64,000 nt of DNA from Whitmania pigra (lineage: Eukaryota; Annelida; Clitellata; Hirudinida; Haemopidae): assembly GCA_021613335.1 (NCBI GenBank), contig JAJTWR010000254.1, positions 1,635,001 through 1,699,000 of the forward strand. The letters are read 5' to 3'. The notes under the pieces are model-generated. The model ran no database searches. It worked only from the letters and a program-made list of their open reading frames with translations, and was not told the origin of the DNA. Positions 1 to 9,631 of this stretch are shown here, piece after piece. Numbering within the stretch: the first letter of the stretch is position 1; each line of letters starts with the position of its first letter. Both the position numbers and the translations under genes were made by a program.

Positions 1-690
1 GCTACTGCGGCCTCAGACATCCTTGTCATAGCCTGTGTTCTCTCCCGGCTTGACAATCCAATCTTGGTGAGGAAAGCTTAAGTCGACTTGCCGACCACGT
101 CCATTGCGCCAATCTTGATGGGGAAAAGGTCTGTACGGTATCCTCTCGCTTCCAGGTCCTATCTACTTTGAGCGCATTGCTGTATTGTAGCCTGTCCTCA
201 CACGAAACCGTCAGCTCCACCAGAATGATGGCATCCGTCGAAGCCGATACGAACACCATATCCTGCTTCTTGCCACTTTCTATCAGCACGTGGGGGTAGT
301 GCCTCTTCCCTTCTAAGTCGGCTACGATGGTCCAGTCGTTTGCCTCCGCAAGAATGTTTTGCCTGGAAGTTTGACATCTCTTTTTGCAGAGGTGTGCAAA
401 GCCGTCGCGCAAGAAGTAGATTTTTCGCTGATTTGCGATCGTTCACGAATTTGCTTTGGGTACTGCTGCTTTTTCGGCTTCACACACTTCTCGAAGGACC
501 TGGTTATGTCGCCATGTATACCGACCATTGGCAAGAGCATACGTGCAATTGCTAAGCACGAGATGCAGTGTCTTGGTCCCACCACAGAGCCGGCATTCGG
601 TGTTTTCCACTTCTGCAATTTGTCCCTGGTCGTACATTTATCACGTAGGCAAGTCGGAGCGGGGTGAAATTGTCTATATTGGGCCCGTCG
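1..690 (-). mobile_element. R2/RLE-type non-LTR retrotransposon, C-terminal fragment
   Basis: Read on the minus strand, 637-443 gives a zinc-binding motif (CRLCGGTKTLHLVLSNC) followed by GRYTWRHNQVL. This signature lies after the reverse transcriptase in R2-like LINEs with a restriction-enzyme-like endonuclease. About 412-90 gives NDWTIVADLEGKRHYP and VELTVSCEDR, resembling the downstream endonuclease region. The two parts lie in different frames, so the copy is broken. The reverse transcriptase itself is absent; the element either runs off the window or is truncated. A second, diverged fragment of the same family is at about 49390-49545. Family-level assignment is from motifs only. Confidence 0.7.
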
Positions 691-1573
691 ATTGTCAGCT
701 CATTTTCTTGAGCAAAAACATCTTAGCTTCCACCGAAAAACTGAAAACCTTTTTTGCTTGTAAGATTTATGGGCTACAAACTTATGGTTTATGGTGAAAG
801 TCTTGAGAGCTTACACCACTGGTGACACCATAGTGACGCCGCTGCTTCGCCCGACTAGACTTTACCAACTCGTGGCTCCAATCTTTGATCCGTGAAAGAA
901 GCTGCAGTCGTGACGACTTCTATCTCAGCCTTTGTAACATTAATTAGGTCATTTTAGCTTTTTCCAAGGGGGGGGGGGGCTAAACCCTTGCAAAAAGTCA
1001 GGAGATAACTTTCGTATATAATTTTGATTTGATTATGATTTAATTCAAATATATTTAGGACTTCAAATTTAAAATGTAAACAATTATTTTGGTCAAGGAT
1101 TTAATATCTTTTATTTATTTACACAAATGATTGCTTTTGATAATAGTCGTGCGAACAATTGTTTCTTTTCATCCGCGAAATGTGAGAAAATATAGTTATT
1201 AATAAGCTTACATATTACTTAGCTGATTTACTTATTTACTGATAAGATGTACTATTGCTGATAGTGATAGCATGTTATCATCACTCGTAGTTATTTTATA
1301 TAAAACGCTTTTATGTGACTGATATTGACTTATTTTACTGAGATTTAAAGCTTTATGATAAGCTGTTATATTCGCATAGCTGAATTAATTCTAGTGTTTG
1401 TGGGGTTTCATTACAGTAGTTTAGCTAATGCAGAGACATCAGATTTGTAATTATTTAAAATGTGGGGCTTCTAGGCAATGAGATTTTTCAGGTTTCTTAA
1501 TGTTTAATTATGAATGGTTGTGATAAAACTGAATTATGATTTTCCATGAAGAACCAGCATATTTTTTACGAAC
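691..1573. other. intergenic, upstream of PSMD9
   Basis: A+T-rich DNA with no recognisable gene. A 12-base G run lies near 968-980 inside a short copy of an interspersed repeat whose core also appears near 30760-30850 and 40720-40785. The last few hundred bases should hold the PSMD9 promoter, but no TATA box or other element is convincing. Confidence 0.5.
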
Positions 1574-2606
1574 ATGGATAATATTGCTACAAAATTGAAA
1601 GAATTGATGGCCAAAAAAGACTTAATTGAAAGTGACATAAAGTCATACAATGAAGTTCTTGAATCAGTTAGTTTAAATCAAAAATCATTATTTAGCTATT
1701 AGTAACTAATGCCTATAATTAATGTTTCAGCAACAAAATGTTGGAATGCTGGGTCCTTTACTGGATGAAGATCAATTCCCAAGAAGTGATATTGACATAT
1801 TTACTGTCCGACATGCGAGAAACAAAATTTTATGTTAGAAATATAAGGCATTTTTATTAGAATTTGCTTTTATGTAATATTAAATTTATACAATTCACAA
1901 TACAATTTCAGGCTTAAACAATGATCACAAAAAGCTGATGCAAGAAATTGAGGAATGTCTGTGCAAGTTACACCAGACTTCATTAAAGGAAAACCTATGT
2001 GATAAAAAGGATGCAAATGTTGCCTCAGTTGCTTGTGGTGAACCCTTTGCATCAATTGGAAAGGTCGATTCAAGTTCACCTTCCGATGTCGGGGTAATTT
2101 GTTTGTTTAAATTCTGCCTAAGTGCTTCAGAGAATAGATATAGTATAAAATTTCTTTATTTCTTCCACTTTTGTCAGTTTTTAGAAACTTTAAAAAGGTT
2201 ACACATTCATTTTTCATACAGGGACTGAAGGCAGGGGATGAAATAATTGAGTTTGGTTCACTGAATAAAAGTAATTTTTCAAGCTTGGAAAATATTTCCA
2301 GAATAACAAGATTCAACAAAGGGGTGAGCAACACTATCAACGAAATAACATGTTCATTAATATAATTTCATGGTTTTGTGATTTTGACAGCATCCCATGA
2401 ATCTATTAATCAGGAGAGGTGATCAAATCTTAAGACTTTCACTCACTCCAAACACCTGGTCAGGGCCAGGCATTCTAGGGTGAGCAAATTCATTCATTGA
2501 TTTCTTTTATGAGATTTGTTAGTGTCAGGCATAATAAGAATTACAGCAATGTTTTGTTAAATCTATTTGCAGGTGCACAATTCTACCGATTTGGAAACAG
2601 AATTAG
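1574..2606 (+). CDS. PSMD9: 26S proteasome non-ATPase regulatory subunit 9 (PSMD9/p27), PDZ chaperone
   Basis: Six exons fit: 1574-1666, 1731-1833, 1912-2093, 2222-2323, 2391-2479 and 2573-2606. All have GT/AG borders and compatible phases, giving about 200 residues (human about 223). Residues 1-95 form the N-terminal helical region, with LMAKKDLIESDIKSYNEVLES and the conserved block FPRSDIDIFTVRHARNKI. Residues about 115-195 form a PDZ-like domain (GLKAGDEIIEFGSLN) ending in GILGCTILPIW. In known organisms this protein is an assembly chaperone of the proteasome ATPase ring that binds Rpt subunits. It ends 122 bases before the stop of the convergent transgelin-like gene; no clear AATAAA is visible in that gap. 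Confidence 0.93.
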
Positions 2607-2728
2607 AATACATGGTTAAAAAGACAAATGCCATTTTTTGTTGAACATTTGGTAAATATTAAAAAAGTTTTTAAAAGTTTTCCTAATTCAAAATTCTTGA
2701 TTATTGAAATTATGATTTAATATTGGTT

Positions 2729-5700
2729 TTATTCATCATCACTACTTTCCTCATCCCCACTGCTGCTTTTGCTTGATTCTTGGTTTGTTTCTTCACTTTC
2801 TTGAGTGCCTTGTTGCGAATTCTCTTTGTGAGTGGTTCGTGCATCTACTATGTGTCTGGCACTTCCCATGTTCATCCCAGATTGAGTAGCACCCTTGTTT
2901 GAGCCTGCTTGCATTCCGATTATGGACTGACCAGCTTTCAGTTGTGCATCTGTAAACTCTCTGATATTTCTTTCCAATGGTTTTGGCCCAATGCAAGCAC
3001 CATTGAAGTGATTTCTCTGGCACTTAGAGTAAAAAAAAACTCCATGTTATCAAAATGTGAAGACTTCAATTTTTAACATTTGTAATTGTTGAATAATGGC
3101 TGGCATTCTAGATTACCTTTAGAAACTTATTACAAATTGGCCACCATCTAAGCAGTAGCAGCTAATAATGCTGATATGCAGTTGGAATTATATATGTACA
3201 GTGTTGTTAAAAGTACCACATTTCATTTATTAGGTAAAAGTACAAGTAATATCTCAAAAATGTGCTTAAACTAAAGTAAGTATTTGTTCAAAAATGTACT
3301 TAAGTAAAACGTTACAGCAATTAAAAGTTACTTAAAAAGTAACTGAAAGTACTGATGCCGCCTTTATTGTACATGGGGGTGATTTTCGACAAGTTTTGCC
3401 TATTATATTAAGATGCTTGTGATCACTGACTGTTGCCAGCTGCTTGAAGAGACATCATGTTTGATCGGAACTAAATGTTATGAAACTCATTCTTGATACC
3501 GATAGAAAATTTGCAGACTAGCTTTTAGAAGTGAGGAGTGGCAAAAAGGAAGATACAATCACAATGGCTCAACCATGTTGTTCAGAAACGCAAGATCTAG
3601 TTGATCATCTGTATGGAGATGTAGACTTCACAAACGTAACTCCGCATCAACTAAAAGGAAAAGCAATTCTCAGAGTTACTAATGAAGGATCACTTGAACT
3701 TAATGTTGTGCTAGAGCTGCTAGTTTATCTGAAATATGTTACAATTTGTTGGCGAATTGTGTATGCACAAAATGTAAATGAAAAACCATTTAGACAACCA
3801 ACAAATAATTTAGAACATGCACATATTGACCATCATACACTCTGAAGTCGGCACAGTTGTGGTGTTTCAAACTGAACGACATCAAGCATTACAAGCGCAT
3901 TAATAACACTTAGTTTTAACTTCTCGTAATGAAACCGATTCAATAAAATAGTCTCTCCTTCAATACTTGGATGGACGATCGACTATCGGAATATCGGGTG
4001 CCGTGATTTTAGCCCATAATGCCAGCGCATATTCACTCTGATTGCTATTAAAACCATGATTTATTCCACGACTCTGGGTTCTAGTGCATCAGTATTCCTA
4101 AGGCTGAAGCCATTTTAGGGTCATTTATCCTCTAAAGGGTTTGAGGACACTAGCCCAGTAGCTGGAAAGAAGGCTCTACGAGAGGAGTGCAGCCAGTGAG
4201 CCGAACCGGGGCCCAGAAAGTTTAGTAGCCCATGAACATTAGAGTTCAAAATTGAAATGGGCAACTACGCATGAAATTTATTATTGTTGCTTTGATGCTG
4301 AAAGGGAAATTCTCCTTCAACCTCTTCCAGAGCCCACCTGGAAATTTCTGTAACAAAGTCATTCAAGCTAGTAAAGCGACTTAAGATGTAAACATAGAAA
4401 GTTTGCTTGCACTCTATTAGCTTTACGCGACAGTTGGGAAACAATATGGTATGAAGCTAAGTTAGTTGCATCCAGCCTGCATATCGAAGTAAAATTATTT
4501 AGAAGCATTAATGCCGCTGCCAGAAAAAGAACAAAATTCCATGGTGAGGATAAACCCGATGAAAATAAGAATAAAATGAACGGAGTATTTGCATCACCAG
4601 AGGAAGCCTAATTCCGAAAGCACATATTTTATGTACTATTGGATAATTTTATTGGAGGGCTTACAGTTAGTTTCAGTGCAGCAAAACAGATTTCTGACAC
4701 ATTCATCTTTCTTTGGAACTTGAAGAGCAAAGCATCTAAACTAAAGGACAAGTATTCTAAAGACATCAGCAGTGAAAACCTTGTGCAGGAAATGAATCAC
4801 ATAGCAATGGTTCACAATGCTAATTTTGGTAAAATAACAGTTGGATGCATTGGAGCTATTAAATGCTTTGACAGAGATTGACTGATTAGAAAGTATATTC
4901 CCCAACTTCACTGTCAGTTTGAGGATGTCCCTTATAACACCAGCCATGGTAGCATCAGCAGAAAGGAGCATCAGCACGCTTACGTTCATAAAAACTTATC
5001 TCAGGCCTATCACGGGTCAGGATCGCCTGAACAATTGGGCTAGGCTCAGTATTGAACATAATGCAAAACATAAACTTTGACAATGTACTTCGTAATGTTG
5101 CCAAGAAAAAGGCAACTCTTTTAATAATAACAGCATTAATAATAATCTATTTATTTTAGTTTTTTTTTTATATATTTTCTGTATACTGTTGCCTTCTTGA
5201 AACTGAGTATGCGGATGATGAACGATTCATTTATATTTGTAAATAGTTAAAGATATGAACATGCGTAAATTGAAATTAACATGTACAATTATGTTATTTT
5301 CTAGTTATGGTATTGTAAAGCTGATTAATCATTTATTAATTTTATTAATAAAATTTAAACCCAATCAAAGTTTCAAGAGAAATTCAGACTTTTTGGATAG
5401 CAGGACTTTAGTATAGAAGGAGAAAGTTCACCTTAAAGTTTTAAGAGGTATTGCCCCTTCGAAAAAGTTGAAACGCTCCTGAGAAGGCAGAGGTAGAACA
5501 AGAAGAACACGAAGAAGAAACGTATAGGTGTCTCGGATGATCTTTTTCTTTGGAGGGTGTGCCCAGTGCCGAATTACCCATTAGGCAGAGTAGGCAACTG
5601 TCTATGGGCCTCGCGACTTTTAGTGGTCCCATGAGGCCGCAGCAAAAGAAATTTAAAAAAAAAATTGCGTGTAACATTAAACTATTTAACTAACTACAAT

Positions 5701-7093
5701 TGTAGGCCCTAATGACATGACCAGAGCAATCTTAAAGAAAGCCGTGCACCTGAAGCTCCGCCCACACTACTAAGGAGACGATTTTGTAAACAAACATTTC
5801 TAATCATACTCACAAATTCTATTTGTTTACCATTAAACGATAGAAAGCAACTGGCGTTCTAGTTGATACTAGGAGCCTGGGGCCCCAAAAGTTTGACTGC
5901 TTATGGGCCTCCACGGTGCTTAATCCAGCACTGGGTGTGCCCTAACGAGTTGCCGGCCTTGGCAAACCTAGAGTGTATTTAAGCCCACCTTAGTGCCAAA
6001 CCTAGTGATTGTGAAAAGATCTCTAAGTGACAAAGTGCATTCAGACAAAAACGGCGAGATTTTTTAGGGGGGGATCTCCCTCGAATTCTGTTGTTCCTTT
6101 CGCAGACTTTAGAATAGAAAGATAAAAGTCACCTTTAAAAGTTGTACGAGGCCCCTTCCCCTGAAAAGAGCTGTATTGGAGAAAATATCTATATAAGAAG
6201 GCAGAGATAAAAAAAAAAGAGCACACGAAGGAGAAACATATAGGTGTCCATTTCTACGAGCGGGCTAGCCGTGGCAAACCTGGAGTGGGTGGATGGCCCA
6301 CCTGCCAGCCCAAGTGATAGAGAAAGGAATTCTATATAGTATGACATTTTTCAAAGAATGTGTAAAGACTACTGTTTCCCAAAAGTTTTAAGAGCAGCGG
6401 CTCACTCGACAACGTTGCCCCAAGTATCGGACGATTTTCTTTAATTATACAATTTTCAAATTTTTAAATAATTTAAAGTTACAAACCAATATATATGTAC
6501 CTCACTACCAAGTTGTTGTATGCAACTGATCACTTGTTGCATGTTGTTACCTTCAAACAAATCCCCCGTTTGGAACAAACCTGTCTTGGGAACTCCATAA
6601 TTTTCGCAAAATAAGAGAAAAGTCTGTATGTTTGCCATCTAGAAATGAAAAAAAAAGGATTTATTTTAAAGATAACATCGTTAGGCGTTGTTTACTTGTT
6701 GAAAGGGCATTGAATTTGTGCTATATTTCAAAACTAAGTCTTTTGCTTTTTCTGGACAATTCGGTGTATCGCTTTGTATCTTTTGAGCTAATCTTAAAAA
6801 TAGGCAGCTTTGTATTATGCTCGAAACGTTCAGAAATTAAGTTTGTGCTAAAATCAAACTTCACGAGGAATTGCCCATTTTTTAGTTGCTTCTCCAATTT
6901 GTGAAATCCTGGTTCAAGTTTTATTCCAACAAGTTGTTCAAACCATGTTATTACTTCGCTTTCTGCGGCGGTATCATATTTGTTCGCTATCTGGTAAAGG
7001 TAAAAACAACTGAATAAAATTTTCATAGATGTCTGAAAGTCTAAGGCATACCTTACGTCTTATGGCCACTCTATCTCCTGGTGCCCTGTTCAT
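2729..7093 (-). CDS. transgelin/calponin-family actin-binding protein (CH domain plus calponin repeat)
   Basis: Exons on the minus strand: 7093-7052 (MNRAPGDRVAIRRK), 6990 to about 6880 or 6750 (IANKYDTAAESEVITWFEQL), 6638-6501 (MANIQTFLLFCENYGV to QQLGSE) and 3022-2729. The first three encode one calponin-homology domain. The last gives GPKPLERNIREFTDAQL and a single calponin repeat, GMQAGSNKGATQSGMNMG, close to insect CHd64/Mp20. Proteins of this family bind and stabilise actin filaments. The donor of exon 2 is uncertain: the phase-0 site would be near 6881, which leaves part of the CH domain unplaced. The C-terminus carries an unusual acidic/serine tail ending GDEESSDDE, and the stop codon lies inside an AATAAA. 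The 3.5-kb intron 3023-6500 is filled with transposon remains. Confidence 0.85.
3199..3420 (-). mobile_element. hAT terminal fragment
   Basis: Begins CAGTGTTGTTAAAAGTACC and runs through a stretch rich in AAAAGTTAC/AAGTAA motifs to GATGCCGCCTTTATTGT. It matches, in reverse orientation, the right end of the hAT element at 59548-60910 over about 190 bases. No partner end or target duplication was found, so it is a remnant in the transgelin intron. Confidence 0.6.
3531..3845 (+). pseudogene. Helitron/PIF1-like helicase fragment
   Basis: An open stretch encodes DLVDHLYGDVDFTNVTPHQL followed by KGKAILRVTNEGSLELN. This resembles the segment between helicase motifs in Helitron or PIF1-like helicases (family pattern: a divergent block, then RAIL.P.NE....N). 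There is no Walker A motif and no replication-initiator domain, so it is a dead fragment in the transgelin intron. No Helitron termini were found. Confidence 0.5.
4380..5065 (+). pseudogene. degenerate hAT transposase (ZMYM/TTF-type), C-terminal part
   Basis: Broken reading frames give LDNFIGGLTVSFSAAKQISD at 4639-4881 and then, in another frame, TPAMVASAERSISTLTFIKT and LNNWARLSIEH, ending at a stop near 5064. The last part is the hAT dimerisation motif (family pattern P.T.ASAERSFS.L...K). Stops and frame changes show it is inactive. It lies in the same transgelin intron as the fragments at 3199 and 3531. Terminal repeats were not identified. Confidence 0.65.
5390..6440 (-). repeat. repeat family R1 (unclassified), two partial units
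   Basis: Two diverged copies of one unit lie in direct order. One is 5418-5535 continued at 5942-6010, the other 6115-6320. Both contain a GTAYGAGG...CCCCTTC block, then GAAGGCAGAG, AGAAACRTATAGGTGTC and a GGCAAACCTRGAGTG block. The right edge (near 6390-6436, GGGGC/GTATCGGACGATTTT) matches 58890-59075 in inverse orientation. No protein coding was recognised. The first copy is split by a hAT MITE. It lies in the transgelin intron, between the third and fourth exons. Confidence 0.55.
5564..5933. mobile_element. hAT MITE, 370 bp, with 8-bp target duplication
   Basis: The element starts CAGTGCCGAATTA and ends TAATCCAGCACTG, an imperfect terminal inverted repeat of about 13 bp. It is flanked by identical 8-bp direct repeats GGTGTGCC at 5556-5563 and 5934-5941. 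Eight-base duplications with CAGTG ends are typical of hAT elements. It has no coding capacity and is inserted in a copy of repeat R1. Confidence 0.8.
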
Positions 7094-7477
7094 AATCTCA
7101 AACGAAACCTGAATATATCGCTTTCGCCAGTTTCAAAATAATAAGATAACAACAAATCAAAACAAGCTTAGTGAGAACACCAGGAATCCTGCTGCTTAAG
7201 CTTTGCTTACCTGCTGCTCATAAGAAAATAACTTAGACAATGTGGAAATGTTTACTATTCATTTGACCTTTTTTTTATTCTAACGAGAACTTTAAGTCTT
7301 ATCCTCAAAGGTTTTTTTGAACAATGAAAAACATTTGCTACAATCTTTAATTTGCAAATTAGTCACCTATTTTTTTACTGTATTTTTTCAGAATAAAATT
7401 GAATATCAAAAAGGCCAGACTTTCTGTTGGAAAATCCGTATATGAATGATACCGATTGTACTTGAGAATAAAGTCAA
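7094..7477. other. region upstream of the transgelin-like gene
   Basis: A+T-rich; should include the 5' UTR and promoter of the minus-strand transgelin-like gene. No specific promoter element stands out. Confidence 0.4.
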
Positions 7478-8335
7478 GTGTTAGCCTGGTTCTGTCGAAG
7501 ACTGCATACTTCATTGACGACCCCGACTCCGAATACAAACTCTAATGGAATCGCAAGCTGCTTCAATTTCTATCAAAACGGTTGTCTTCAACCCAACCGA
7601 GACACCGGCTTGGTTCAGGATCAAACCAGAGATCTTGGTGTCATCATAGACTCAGACTTAAAATTCAGGCTTTACATTGACAACATCACACACAAGGCTG
7701 CAGTCCGTTCAAGACTGATTCTCAAATCATTCACCTCCAGGGATAAGAATCTTCTCACCAAAGCTTTCTGCGTATATGTCAGACCAATCCTAGAGTACAG
7801 CAGTCAGGTCTGGAACCCTCACCATAAATACCTGATCGAGAACATTGAAAACATCCAAAAGAAATTTACCAAGGCCATCCCTGCTGTTGGACAGCTAAAG
7901 TACCAAGACCGGCTCAAGGCTCTACAACTTAAATCGCTTGAACATCGCCGTTTAATAGCTGACCTCTGCTTATTATACAGGATCATCAATAATTTAAGAT
8001 CAACTCACCTTAAAAACCATATTCATTTTGCAAGCTACTCATCAACTAGAGGTCATCAATTTAAACTAAGGTCATATTTTGCGCAACTGACAACACCAAA
8101 TATTTTTTCACAAATCGAATTATTAACCTTTGGAATAAACTACCTAATAGCTTAGTTTCAGCTAGCCCCTATGGTCGCTTCACCTCCCTTCTCAATGAAT
8201 ATGACTTGTCTCCTTTTCTCGTCTATTACTGATTGAACCTCTCGTTTCTTTTCTCAATGTTTTGCTGTTTGGTAGTGGGCAGTTAAGGGGCTTCGGTCCT
8301 CTACCCACTTAATAAAATAAATAAATAAAAAATAA
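7478..8335 (+). mobile_element. CR1/Jockey-like LINE, 3' fragment
   Basis: Encodes the end of a LINE reverse transcriptase and its thumb: RDLGVIIDSDLKFRLYID, then ILEYSSQVWNPHHK and the conserved LEHRRLIADLCLLYRI. One frameshift near 8110 moves the C-terminal INLWNKLP motif into another frame, which ends near 8230. An untranslated end and an AATAAATAAATAAA tail follow (about 8310-8335). It is 5'-truncated and inactive, and abuts a gypsy fragment. Confidence 0.8.
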
Positions 8336-8339
8336 AAAT

Positions 8340-8935
8340 AAATATCAGATGGGTTGAAAACATAGTAGCAGATGCACTTTCCAGGCCAGTCACTGCACTA
8401 CAACTCGAACACCCAGATCTAGCTAGTATTGCCAAAGCACAGACTGAAGATCCAGAAATCAAAAGTGCAAGCATGCTCTAATATCTCATCAACTCTCAGC
8501 GGACATGACAATTCTTTGCGAAAACAGCTCAATTTATCTCCGCCCATTTGTTCCCTTAGCAAAAAGACAATCAGTGTTTAGACATCTTCACAAACTGCAC
8601 AACCGGATATACGAGGATCTACCAATTTGATTGCAACAAAGTATTATTGGCCTAAAATGAAAGGAGACATCAAACAATGGGTCAACAACTGCTTAGTATG
8701 TCAGAAAGCCAAGGTCAATCGTCACAACAAGAGTATCCCAGAACAGCCAGTTTATCCATCCAATGATCGATTTCAAACAGTTCACATGGACATAGTAAGA
8801 CCTCTGAAACCTTCAAAAACACTTGGTTCTCATTACATCTCAGAGATGCAATATGTTGTCATCTTGTCTCATCGACAGAGCAACCCGTTGGTTTGAATGT
8901 GTTCCCGTAGTCTCAATCACAGCAACCACAGTTGA
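8340..8935 (+). pseudogene. Ty3/gypsy pol fragment (RNase H end and integrase zinc finger)
   Basis: 8350-8480 encodes RWVENIVADALSRPV, the typical end of the gypsy RNase H region (N.VADALSR). After a stop and frame change, 8627-8896 encodes YYWPKMKGDIKQWVNNCLVC, the HHCC zinc-finger part of integrase, then FQTVHMDIVRPL at the start of its catalytic core. The core is truncated. No LTRs were found. The LINE tail at 8335 lies directly against its 5' side, so the LINE probably inserted into this element. Confidence 0.75.
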
Positions 8936-9631
8936 AGTTTTTTTTTAACATGAAAAAAGTTATGATTTTTTTATTTTACATTCACTTTCTATTTAATGAA
9001 TATATGGGCTTTCATGGACAGAAAAAGGCATAGCCATTACAATTGTAAAAATAATCGTTCATTGTACGAGCTATGTCGTAACAGCCTCGTTGAGAAGCAA
9101 AAAAAAAGTAACTAAATGAAAGTTAGGCAGATAAATCCTCCCAGCGACCAATTTTTTCATAAATCATTTTTGCTACTGTTATTTTCAGACTTCATCATTC
9201 TATTCTTAATGACATTTCACAGGAGATATTTTATCGTTTCTTCTACAAATCTTTGGTAATCTTTTGACTTATCGTTAGTAATTTTAAAAATAATTATATA
9301 CTTATAAAACTAGAAAGTGTTTAAACATGCTCTTTATTAATTCATTTATTTAGTCTGAATAACTTCAAGTCCATTAAATATGCTTCTTTGGTAACTTGTA
9401 TTTGGTAATAGGGAGCTAGTTGCTTGTTTTGATTGTTTCGGGCGGTTTATTGTTTTTTATTACTCTTTTTGATTTACTTTTAGCGGAGTGAGTATTTTGA
9501 ATTTATTTGTTTGAAAGTTAGTAGGAATTTAACTCGTTGCATTTAAACAACTTAGCCATTATCCGAAGATAATATGAGATAGCTCGTAATTCGAGATATT
9601 TTAATTTTAGTTTCACTGCTCATAAAAAATC
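8936..9631. other. intergenic, upstream of RCOR
   Basis: A+T-rich, no gene recognised. The RCOR promoter and 5' UTR must lie towards its right end. Confidence 0.4.
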
